Shown here piece by piece: positions 11,972 to 24,059 of a stretch of 64,000 bases of DNA (within the stretch, counting starts at the first letter, position 1; every line of letters starts with the position of its first letter). The stretch comes from Tyto alba (Eukaryota; Chordata; Aves; Strigiformes; Tytonidae), in the NCBI RefSeq assembly GCF_018691265.1, contig NW_024881324.1:3351730-3415729 (forward strand), given 5' to 3'. Both the position numbers and the translations under genes were made by a program. Below the pieces are notes generated by a model, which had not been told where the DNA came from, searched no databases, and worked only from the letters and a program-made list of their open reading frames with translations.

Positions 11972-14900
11972 AATAGCAGTTTGACATGAGACCTTATATA
12001 GGCATGAAGTGAATAACATCATTCCCTGATTAAAGAATTTGAAATACAGTCCAAATCAGCAATGTTACTGTAAGCAGATTCATACACGTTAGACCTCATG
12101 GGCTTAAGACAGGTTAAAAGTGATGTGCCTAGTAAGAACATTTCTGATATCTACAGGAAGATTTCCAACATTTCCAAAGTTTTTATAAGATGTTTCTTTT
12201 GAAAAATAGAAGCCAGGGGGGCAAATCTATGAAATTTCACACGGGTGTAAGTAGCCATTTTGAGCCTGATCCTTGAGGATTTCAGTCAGCTTTGACACTC
12301 CATGGAATTTTGCACCTTTCTTCAAGCAGAGAAACATGCTATAGCTCTGCTCCAAATTCCCCCCTACAGCATGCCCTCCCAGGACTTTGCTATAGGATTT
12401 CCAATGTTCTCGGCTCTTTGAGGTGGGCAAATCTCAGGAAAACACTGCCACCACTATTGATACATTTTAATCCAAATACATCTTTGCCTGCAAGGGCCAA
12501 CTTGTACAATGAACATAATTCAGAGCTCCATGCATTGGCTAAGTGGGTATATATATCAATACACAAAGCAAATAAATTGCATCACATTACAGTAAAAATG
12601 CTGTGCTGTTAACAAATTAATCACCTGGGCTGTGTGTGCTGCCTCTTGCACACATGGGAACCTAGTTGGCTTCTTTTTTCTCACTAATGTAAGGAGGAGA
12701 TGTTTATAAGGAGTAATTTGCCAGGTCTCAAGGGTCTCAGCAGGTCACTAGTGTCTCGGACCATTCCGGTGTTGTACCTTTCCTGTTTCATCTGCTTCCA
12801 TTTTGTAGGTTGCTTGAGATATGAAGGATTCGATTTGTTCAGCTGACTGTGATTACATCATATTGAATCAAAGTTATACATTCAGAAAACTGGCTTTGAA
12901 ACAGAAAAAGAAGGAAATTAGCTGTCTTTCTGTCCCTTTTCCATTAAACAGAATGAGAAAAACTAGACCCTGTGGTCCAATCGTGCAAGATAATGAGACT
13001 TTCAATATCTGGAAATCAGGTTGTGAGAGGCTTACAGAAAGGGACAAGTTCCACAGCTGGTGACTTAGCCAGTGTAGTTGTGTGCGCCTCTTCATTGCCT
13101 ATGCAAGTTCATTGGGGCTTTAACAAAGAGCTATAATTTCTTGTGTTTTCTTGTGTCAGTGTGCAGTAGGTAATACTTTAATCACTGAAGTGGATGGATG
13201 AGGTGGATGAATAGAGACAAAATATATCCTTTGCAATCTTTATGTAACCCTTGAAACCAGAACAATTCGTACTCTGTGCTGCTCTCTGATTCACTGAGCT
13301 GCTAGATTACCTCTGACATTTTGTACTTTTAGAAAAGAAAGGATAGAACTGGCAACAAAATCTATGGGCTCCTCTATGCAGGCTTTATATTTTTCCAGGA
13401 TACAATCTGTATGCCATCCTGCCAGTGGAAGCATGTGTTTCGCTCCCACATTTTTTAAATGAGTTTCATGTGACACTCACATAAGCGGTCCTCCAAAATG
13501 TGCCAGAACTCCTACAGACAAAATAATTTGTGTCTGATGCAGTTTTGTAACGATTTTCTTAAAGCATTTATCTTCTATTCTTTTGGACCTTTCTGGAATT
13601 TCATTTCCTTAACAAAGTTTAGTCAAACCTGCATAGCAAGTGGCAACAACTGTATAGACATCTTCTACTCCTTTGCTGCTATCAAGCTTTTCTCATCTAT
13701 TTACACGTACAGCCATTTGTTAGTGATATACTACTCTGGACAATCTGAGCTTTAGAACTTCAATATTCCATAAAATACTCCTCATTGTTTTCCTCTTTAC
13801 TGCCTTCTGGTATGCAGCTTTTCTAATTGTGTTACCTTTTTAGTGGAGGGGAATAATTGGCATTTGGCAAGAACAAGTAATGAAATTAATGCATTTGTAT
13901 TTAATTTTTGTTTCTTTGTTTCCTTTATGTAAATAGGCAAAGATTTCTGCAATTTGGGCTATCACGGTTAGGTTTGTCAATGGGCATTCAGTGCGAGGTT
14001 AGCTTATTTCAAAATTCACTAGTCTACAAAATCTGATAGCTATTTTTATTCATTAACTACTAATGGTAATATTATTACAGGATTAATGACAGAATTAAGC
14101 CATCATAAATCCTGAAAAATTATATCTATGCCACATATACAAGTAGCCAATGATTTCAAAAGAGTTGCATGTGTTTTACTGCAGGGAAGAGTAGATGATG
14201 CTTACTGATGCTGTATTCTTCAATGCTAAGATATTATATTTTTTTTAATACAGTTGAGCAGTTTTGTAACATTTATTCTGCTCCACAACTTCTCCTTGGT
14301 ACAAAATCTGCAATTTCCAATGGTATAGTCCATTCTTCACCTCCTATCCTTACATTCAATACACTTAAACCTAATGGATTCTGTGTAGCCCTCCGTATGA
14401 ATTTTAACAAGGACATTAAATATGTTGCACATTCCCCTCCATCTTTTCCTCCTGAATGTTTTTTAAAATCATAGAGGATTAAAGTGGAAGTTCAATGTGG
14501 AACAGATGTCTTAGTGTGGCCTGACAGCTCTGGTGTTTGGTGTATAGGAAATATTAAATATAGCTCTGTGTTCATTAGGTACATTCACTAATCATGTTTT
14601 CTCCTCTATTTAGGATATCAGATACTCGGTTTACTGCATTACTTGCTCTGAAATGATAAATAGTCTATCTCTTTGCTACCTTTTGATTTTAGTCCAGATT
14701 CCCAACTGAAAATTAGTTAGTGATAACCACAGTCTGTCTAGTCTTGATATTACATCCACAGACCTTGCTTGAATTTGAAGTGTGGATGTTGAAAATTAAC
14801 CTCTGTCCCCCAATAAATAAAGATGTGGCATTCAAAAATAGAACTCTGTTGTCATGAAAAGACATATTCAAAGCTGACATTGGAACAAACTGAAATCACA

Positions 14901-16010
14901 AGACCATCACTGCAGCAATTAACACCTAGGATTTTCAAAAGTAGTTAGTATCTCTCAGTATCACATTTGTTTGGTGGATCCTGTTTAAGACCTCTTCAAA
15001 AGATTTAATCTTCTGTGGCTCGGTGCCAGGCAATTTAGAATAAACTTGCAATTGGAATTTCCAGCTCCACAAGTTACCTAAGTGGTATGACTGCTTGTAT
15101 GATTTGCTGCATACAATATCTTTATTTTTTGCATCTATATTCTTTATATATATTCCTTTTATATGTCTCAGAATAACAGAAAGAAAAATGTCTGCCAAAT
15201 TTCCTTTGCTTCTCTTGTAAAAGATTAGTCAAAACTATCTAAAATATGAGGAAAAGGAGGCTAAAAATCAGCTTCAGCTTCTGGTATGAAGATTCAGACA
15301 TAAAATCCATCACATCTTGATGAAAACATGTAATGGATGAGAGATACAAAACATGCTATATGAGAAACTTCTGAAATATCAAAGGCTAGTAATTAATTCC
15401 TTTGGGAAGCTTGGAAAAATCTGTGCTAAAACCAGGCAGAAACCTGTTTTCAACTGTTTGGAACTACTTATAAACAGGACAGCTAGAAAAATACTGGAAT
15501 TCTGTTTCTGATTAATCAAAGGCAGAGACATAGAACTAGGAAACAAATCCAATTTTTATGCTGAATAAGTTTCAGGTATGAACAATTCCATCTGGGTAAA
15601 TAAAAACTTAACATCTGTCTCCAAATAACCACAGAATGCCATTTGTAACTAGGCAGTAAAGCAAGACTTCCTAAATGCCACTAAGGTTTGTGATTATACA
15701 GTCAATTACTAAACTTTACTTGAAAATGGATTGGGATTAGAACAGAATACACCTTCAAACAAAGAGTTTTTGCAATAGTTTAACCAGTTTGGACTTCAGG
15801 AATTTGAAGGTGCTTTCCTGTGCATGGCGATCAGAAGTGACATTAACACAGTCAGCTGGAGGGCAGTGCACACTCTTAGGGAACAAACAGCATGGAGGAA
15901 GTTAGTTTAACTTCTGAATTTGAGGATTAAGTTTTATTGTCTTTTTAACACTCCTAAATCCAAATACTGTCATCATCTACCTGACTAAGACTTACCTGAA
16001 TGTTTAGTTC
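11972..16010. other. Non-coding, AT-rich unique sequence
   Basis: No exon, RNA gene or recent transposon was recognised. The 12240-12310 stretch ('gagcctgatccttgagg...') has the flavour of an ancient interspersed repeat seen in reptiles and birds, but I cannot place it in a family. The open frame at 12292-12612 (+, 106 codons) has no recognisable domain. Confidence 0.5.
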
Positions 16011-16330
16011 TTTTTATAGACCTTCCCAAATCTAGACATGGTGATACCCTGGGGCAATAAATTTCACAAATTAACATACAATATGCAATACATTTTTCAT
16101 ATACATTGACTTCTACTGTATGTGTCTTTTTCTCTGAACTATAAGAAAGAATGATCCTCAGTGAATAATTTACCATCCCAGTAACAGCTATTGTATCTGC
16201 TGTGTCTGTTCTTATTTATCCCATCTTAAAACTGTACAGTCTCTATGCCTTTAGTCTCTCCTCATATGGAGCCATCATTCTAGCCCTCTAACCATTTTCC
16301 TTACACATCTCTGAGTTCTCTCTGTCTGCT
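16011..16330 (-). mobile_element. Probable ancient CR1/L3-type LINE fragment, antisense
   Basis: On the + strand two segments read like the reverse complement of an old CR1/L3-type LINE 3' region. The first, at about 16040-16110, has the pattern 'ggcaataaatttcacaaatt'. The second, at about 16210-16310, is 'tttagtctctcctcatatgg' followed by pyrimidine-rich text ending near 'tctctgagttctc'. Both segments occur in this order in antisense copies of the family known from reptiles, birds and mammals. The copy is heavily diverged, and the middle is not alignable by eye. Placement is from remembered family patterns, not from a search. Confidence 0.5.
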
Positions 16331-19300
16331 ATCACACATGTAAGTATCATTGCGAATCTGTTACAATCAGGTACCAACATACACAATTCACTTATGCATG
16401 AAATCTATTGTTTACTTATAACTGTAGCCACTCTCTTCGGCCAGTTATGCTATACCAGATGTAAACTCTGGGCTTCATGGTTTAATGAGAACTAGAGAGC
16501 ACTAGAAAACAATAGGAACCTGGGGCTATAATCTGACACCTATGTTCTCCATCAAATGGCTAAGAGTTAGGAGCAGTATCACAGTGTGCCCTTCCGTGGG
16601 TATTGTTTATTGTCCATGCTGGGGTTTGTGTGTCTCCCCTCTCTCTTATTTCTGTAAATGACGATGAGAAAAACCAGCCGTCTAGCAGCCCCCTGCCAAC
16701 CTTTCTGAGGACTTTGTCCTGAGATTAACTTAAACTGCAGCCTGTAAAATCAAGGTAGAATCACTCTAAGCAGAAGCTCTGATCATGTAAGACATGGTCA
16801 TGCAAGTCTTCCCAGTTGGATTGTTTGCTTCAGTAAATCTTATTTATATGAGTATAATATGAGTCAGAATGAATCACTAAACATTACATTCTATTACCTC
16901 AGCTGATGTAACTTGCTTTGTTTTCAGTAAACTGAACACAAATAAATATTGGCTAGACCGCTGCTCTTAATTTATATTTTTCTCCAATCTTTTTTTTTTT
17001 TTTTTTAAGGTCTGTACCTGGAAAAGTGCCAATTCCTTTAAGTGCTAGGATAGAAATCCTAGCACCACCGATATTAATGGCAGCCCTGCCAAAGACCAAA
17101 GTTGGGAGCGGTACTCTAAGGAGATGTTTAAGAGCTATCACCTTGCTTGTGTAATGGAAGTACCACCCTTTCTGCCTAGGAGCTGCAGTAACCAGTCTGC
17201 AGGTTCTTTAGCTTGAGACTTCTTATTTTGCATCTATGAAGTTAAGAAATACTGCCCAACTGATGTTCTGATCTAGGAAGAAGCCAGTAAAGATTATGAA
17301 TCAAAACCAGATATTGTCCCTACCACAAGGGAATCTCATAGGGCAATAGGCAGAAGGAATGTTAAATTAAAAAGTTTAAGCATTTATTCCAAATCAGCCT
17401 TCAAATTCATTTGATTGACAGGGAGCAGGGACTTGTCAAGGTCAGACACTGCAGAAGAGTCATTATTTATGGTCAGCTGATATACCCTGGCAAGCTTTTT
17501 CACAGTTGCAGGGAAATGTTTCTTAATAAAAAAATTTCTAAATTGATTTACAATCAATAGATGCCTTGTTTTTCATGTGTACCTGCTCATCTTAAATCTA
17601 GAGAAACCTCATGTAAGGTGTATTATCTTGTTGCTGTCAACATAGGTGTTTTCTTTGGTTTCAATATATGTAATAGTGTAATCCATATTTAACTTTGTTC
17701 CTTCTTTTTTTACTTGATTTCCTTGCCTATACTTGACTTCCTTAGAGCTGGATGGATAATTTTAGACAAGAAAATTCTTATTATAGTTAATTTTTTTAGA
17801 TAAAAATTGTTCTAAATCCTTTTTAAAAAAACCCAACAAAACACATTTATTTTAAAATAAAATTGAAAAGCAGAAAGCAAACAAAGAAATGAACAAACAA
17901 AAAACAAAGCTTAAAAAATTATTGTGCCCTAAAGATGTGATTTGTAACTTTTGTTGATGTTGGGTTTTGAAGGTTTCTAAGAGTGTGTGGGAGTTTTTTG
18001 CTCTATTTTTTTTTTTTTTTTGGTCACTGCTTTTTAAAATCTTTGCTAGCACTGTGAAAGAATGACAAGAAAAAATTCTTGATCTGTTGCATGATGGGAA
18101 AGTCTTCATATTGTTCCTTATCCAGAGGCACTGAAGAGTTAATTCAGGTAATCTACTTTGAATCACCCATTTGAAGTTAGTATTGCTTTAATGAAAATAC
18201 TTAAATAAAACCAGAGCTCCTGGTATAAAGATGATACTTCAGTGTTGCTGTGTAAAAGTGTTAGTTAAAGTATCTGCTTGGTTTCTTTTAAGTTGTTACT
18301 TCCCTTAACCTTGCAGTTAGGATATGCTGAGCATATCAGATCTTTAAACTCATTACTGAAATGAAATATTCTAAGTAGTTGCCTTCCATATGTTTTTTAG
18401 GATATAATGAAATTATTTGATCAAATGTTTTGTAGTCTGAACTCCAAATGTTTGCATTTGTAATAGAGACTGACATGTGTAAGGGTTTCTTGCAGAGCAG
18501 TTTGTGGTTTCAAAATATGATATGCTTCTATTTTGCAGAAACCACCTTTTTTCTGGAGCTGACATGGGTAGGTAATACTGCAGTCAAATAATGGTCCCTT
18601 TTTCAAGTGGGAGGAAAAAAGAAGTGAGGTGACATTCCCTCTGATATAATTCCAATAGAGTGTCAGGAAAACTTCAGTTCACCCTTATTGGTGTAGCTGG
18701 AGATTAACCTCTGAGCAGAGGTTCTACATAAAGTGTAGACCACTGCATATGAGAGCCTTTTTGGGGAGAGAAGCATCTCATTGTCCTAAGTGAGTAAATT
18801 GTGCATAATTCCTGTACATACGTGAATCATGACCTGTGTACAGTAAGCATATGGAATGAGCATCAGTCAAGTTCTTCATGGAGGACTTAAGTTGTACCTT
18901 ATCCACAGAAGTCTTGGGGAATTTTCAGAAAACTAGAATTAGTGTTATCACAGCATCTACATAGAACTACACAGAAATTAAAGACAAGTAAAATCGTTGT
19001 TTCCAAATGAAATAATGGAATGTTCCGAACAGGCTTTGATTAAAAAGACTGAGAAGATGAGCGATACAAATCAACACAATTTGTCAACTTAAGGAGAATA
19101 AGATTTTATCTAGACGTGGTAAAGTGGACAGAAAACATCTAGCATTCTCTAAAGGCAGGTGGTCCAGGGCTAGCTAGTACTGGTATGGTGTCACTCAGGT
19201 AGTGAGGTACTCAGTGGCCTCACATGTGACTAGTACTGTACCTGGCTGAAGAAAAGGTTGCAGGAGGAGGGGAGGAAAGCAAGAAACCCGCATCAATTTT

Positions 19301-22300
19301 GGTAAGGTAGCTAAGGTCTGAGGGTTTTGAATTGCATTAATAATTTTACGTTGCTACCACTCTGCTGGCTTGAATAGAGCTATTTCAAAACACATAAAAA
19401 TCATCTCAGTGTATGTGCTTATTGGAAAGAGTGAACTTGTGTTTTCACATAGGAGATACCTGGCTAATCATAAAGTTAGTGATTCAGTTTAGAAATCAAT
19501 CATTTCCAGGATGAAAAATAGTTTTCTAAAACAATAAATGATTAATTCAATTACCTGAAAATTAAACAATTAGCATGCGCCTTATGAATGAGCTACTTGA
19601 CTTTGTAATTATTTTTTCTCCTTTTAAGTGTTGAAGAATTTGGGGAAGAGAACTAAATTGGAGTTAAATGGATTATTGCTACTGTCAATTGATGAAATTA
19701 TTTGATTGCTGTTTCTACCATTTCTACAGATTTATTATTATGATCTTTTCAGGTTCTTAATACTGAAACTCTGCCTTCTTGAAACTTGATCTCATCTAAC
19801 AGTAAAGTTGAATCACAGACTTTTTGGTCTGCAAGTGAGGAAATTATAGCTTAATTTCTTATGAGTGATCACTGCAGGTACCCATTTAAATTGCATGCAG
19901 ATTTCACCACTAAAGGAATACCATCTGAGTCATCAACAAATGTTAAAGCAAAGACTACAAACAGATAAGCCAACATTTTAGGAAAAGAAAGCTTCTCCTG
20001 GAGTTTGACAACACAAGTTGAATGTGGCCATCATGTATGGACCAGTCACAACACGGAACAAATCCACTGCAACATTTTTTGTTTCCATGTCAGTCACATG
20101 AGCTATTTGTGTGGTTTCTGTGGATAGAGGTAAGCAGACCAAAGCTACAAGGTTGAGAACACTGATTTTTCTTTTGAGATAATAAAGGACCATGTCTGAT
20201 CATATTATGTCCCTCATCATAGGGGAGGGTACTCAACACTGACAGAAAAGCTTCACCATCATTACTGCAACACCAAAGGGAAATATACTCAAAAAAGGTA
20301 GAAAAGATCCTTTCCAGTAGTTGCCATAATGTGGGCAGGCTTGTGAAAGAAGTGAGAGAAAAAAAGCTACAATTTCCACTGCTATTCCAGTCCCTTGGGA
20401 TTTACCCTCCAGCAAGAATACTAACCAACATCAATGGCAGTGTTACGCTGCTATCATTGTGTTTTGGGAACTGGAAGCTGTGGGGGTTCCCATGAAATTA
20501 AGATAACAAAGCCTCCTTTTCCTCCAATAGTTTTTGCTTTTTTTGGGGGGGGGAGGTGTATGCCACAAAATCAACTGAACGATGTAAAATAAAACACTGG
20601 AACATATTGACCTAAACAAAGAGATCTAAAACTGGTGCAAGCAACAGATAGGCTGTTATAAACTGATTTATGGTTCCTGAGTTCCCTGACAAATAGTAGG
20701 GCAAGTTTTTGTCGATAAGCTGCAGAGCCTCAGTAATGACCCAGTTTGAATGGAAGCAGCAGTGGCCTAGCACATGTTAGTCATCTCGGACCCTGACCTC
20801 CCAGATGAGGTATGTGTACCATCACACCTGGGTGGCAATAGCAGCAGTAGATAGTGGGACAGATGGGAGGATTTGTCTAGCCTCTTTTCCTCTAGCAAGG
20901 TAGGAAAGATAAAATATCCAAGTGGAAAACTAATTGCTGATCTCTCCCTCCCACTCCCCCTCCCAGCTTATTCTAGACGTATTTTGGAAGGAAAGCAAAA
21001 ACAGATGGAAGGAAGTATTGAAATTTATCCAGGGAAAAGACATTTTCTAACTAGCTGTATCAAGAATAGCAATACCTGCTTCACCTAACAAGCATGCTTA
21101 GATTTAAGGTTTTCCTGTGTCAAAGGATGTTAGTCTGTGCCGTTCAGAGTTAACCTTTAAGCTTATTATTTCTCATTGTCTGAAAAAATTATACTTTCTT
21201 CTCTAGAGAAGTTGCTAAAGGAAATATAGGTGCAGTAGACACAAGAACAGAATCGACACTGAGTAAGATAAAATTCAAAGTTTATTTGTTAAGTGGGATG
21301 GGTATTGCAGGCAGGCAGTGATTTCTGTCCTATAACACTCTCACTCAGTTGCAGAAATCAAGCCTCAGCCCCTCTGGTCCAGTTCAGCCTGGCAGCAGCG
21401 ACCTTGGGGGACAAGACCCTTGCTCTAACCACTTGATGTGGAAAAGTCCCGGCTGACAGGTTGACCCCTGTGTGTACCAGCTCCTCTTTCACTCAGCCTT
21501 TCACACGGTGTCAGGTACATGTGCATGCCTGTTTCCCCTCTTCCTCCCACCCCTCCCCCTGGGGCTACTATCTCCACTATTGCTTTCTAAACTGGACTGT
21601 TGACACAAACTGCAAATTGACTCACTAACTATGTAGTTCCAGGACATTGTCTTTGATCTTCTCCGTATAGAAGGCCAATCGGCAGTGTCACTTGAGGTTT
21701 CCATCCCCTTCTGGTTTCCCATTTCATGTCTCTCAGGAAACTGTTATACAGCCGTTGCTGACTTTGAAAAGTTCATCAATTGCACCTGTTTTATAGCTGC
21801 TACTGGGTTCACCTAGTTAGAGCTGGGCAAATGCAGCCAAAGTCTCATTTACCTGAGCAGTTCTGCAAGTCTGGTTTCAACCCAGGACAGAAATAAATTA
21901 AAGAAGTATTTCCCCGTAACTCCTCAGCTCTGGTATTTTTAGCTCAAAGCTTGCCTAATCAGACACACCTTTTAAAAACAGCTCCAGACAACTCACTAGC
22001 ATGGGTGTTGTCTTGGTGCCCTGTGGTTCTGGCAGGGCACCGTTGGCAGATCTGTCTGTAGGCATTAAGAAGTTACCACCTCCTGGTAGCATCCCTATTG
22101 CTCTTCCAGGTGCTGGATGCTCTATCCCATTTTCACCAGCAAAGTCTGAATGTATTAAAATGTTCAGTGTTATGTTATAGTAATAAAATATTTGGTGTGG
22201 TTGCCAGATTATAAGGCTTGTAAAAGTAATTTGTTTTGTCACAACAGTACAGGTCAGAGGAAAAATCCAGTGGGGGATCCATAGTTATATTACTTTTCTG

Positions 22301-24059
22301 GCACATCTAAATATGGCTGCAAATGGGTGTAGGCGGTTGCAGGTAGTTGGATATACAGGAGCCTATTTAAGGTTTCAGCTGAGATTTATTATGCCCTCTG
22401 GGTCTGGAGCAAAAATCCATTGCAGGAATAATAGCACTCGAGACTAGAGGTTGGGGCCAGGAATGATACTATAATGAAAGCAAATAAGGATTACTTTAAA
22501 CTTTTTTTTTTTTTTTTTTGGTAAAGTCTTACAGAAAAGCCATACTAGGCAGCTGAATAGGTATTTAGCAAACTGGAAAATCGTACCAGGTAAGTCATCT
22601 GATTTTTGTAATTGATTGTATCAAGAAAATGTTCTAAATTACTTTCATACCTATATAGAGGGAACAGTGTTCTGCATATGGATGAGATACATATAGAGGA
22701 GATGATAGATGACACAATGATGAAATAATCAGTGCTTTTGGAAACAAGTATGGGATCAAATCAGGTGTCATTTATGACCCATTGGAAACATCCACCTCTT
22801 TTGCATTTCTTGTTTTCAATCCCAAATGAAAGACTCTCATGGGAAGGCTCTGGTTCTCCCAGTATTACCAGGCCATTTCTGGAGACAGAGGTTAGCTGTC
22901 TGATTTTGGACTTTCAACAAAGTGTGGGAACTTCTCAATCTCTAACACTTTTCTGACTCACTTGGGTTCTAATTGAACTATATATTTAAGCCAAGTTTTT
23001 TTGAAAGAACCCAATGTCATAAATGGGATTTGAACTAACAAATCCCTTGGGTTCATGAAAAATCCCAAACTCAGGCTAAAGTCCTCAAGGCAATTAAATA
23101 AATAATTAAATCAATATGTTTGAACTATTTAATTGAAAATCTGCATGTCCTTGTAAAATTAAAAGCACTCAGTACATATCAGGTGTGTAATTCCTTAAGA
23201 ATTTTTGCAGTCTGGGTGGACATGTTTTTGTGCGTAACAAATATTTGCACACTTGTTCTTTCTTCAAGTCACTTCTTTCCTGTAGGCTTTCATACTTAAT
23301 TATGCTGCCATGTTATGGGCACCTTTCTTGTATTCAATTATTTGTTTCCGGTTTATTTTTCTCTGAAAAATGGTCTTAGTTCTGTGCAGTCAGTTTCTCT
23401 CAGGAGAATGTATTTCTTTTCTGGTAATTACCAGTTTTTAATTGTTGGTGAAAGTATGGGTGGTTCCATCCTGTGTTCCAAAAGGGCCGACAATACAGTA
23501 CACAACTCACTGTTCCCACAGACTCTGACAAGGGGTGAGCTGGTTTGGTGGAGCTCTGCAGCAATCAAAATATTTCAGATGGACTATTTTTCTGCTCAGA
23601 AGTATTCTGATGTTCCTCTGAAATACATTTTCCATATCTGCGTGACAACATTATATTTAGGGAAAAAACCCCGCTTTCAACCATATCAAAAGATTTTTCT
23701 TTTTTTGTACTGAATGACTTTCACTTCACGCTTTTATTACAGATTGCAACATCATGTAAAACAAGAAAAAATGAGGTTGGAACAAAGCAAGTATTTCAAT
23801 CCATTAAATAACTATTTTCTTGAAACTTTTCTTCATATATTTTCTTTGCTCCAGTTCAGAATGAAAACTAATACATAAGCAGAATTTTCTGTTCGAAATT
23901 AGTTTATATGTATGATGATCTAATGGATCTTCAGACAGGTACATACATACTTAAGGGCATTCAGGACAGTATAATATTGTTTCAGGACATACTTTCTAAA
24001 AGTTCGTATTAGCACATTTGAGGTGCCATTTTTTTTTGCTGGGATAGCGAAACCTCACT
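16331..24059. other. Non-coding sequence with oligo-T tracts
   Basis: About 7.7 kb has no recognisable host exon. It contains T runs at 16990-17006 (17), 18006-18021 (16) and 22502-22519 (18), a perfect small inverted repeat at 17042-17065, and a TAAT-rich stretch near 19500-19640. The 21240-22250 part is richer in GC and carries an antisense polyadenylation-like signal near 21285, so it may include an old LTR, but I could not define the ends. Open frames up to 132 codons (23315-23713 on +) match nothing I know. Confidence 0.5.
17042..17065. repeat. Perfect 10-bp inverted repeat, 4-base loop
   Basis: The arms gtgctaggat (17042-17051) and atcctagcac (17056-17065) are exact reverse complements around the loop agaa. 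The DNA or RNA could form a short hairpin on either strand. It lies 35 bp from a 17-base T run. The stem is too short for a typical microRNA precursor. Confidence 0.9.

Noticed and set aside
12240..12460. Possible ancient interspersed repeat ('gagcctgatccttgagg')
   Set aside because: Only a short remembered resemblance, with no consistent ends or second block to confirm a family.
17018..17040. About 14 bases on the minus strand identical to the universally conserved 'cttaaaggaattg' part of small-subunit rRNA
   Set aside because: A match of this length to an rRNA on either strand is expected about once in 64 kb by chance, and flanking bases do not continue the match.
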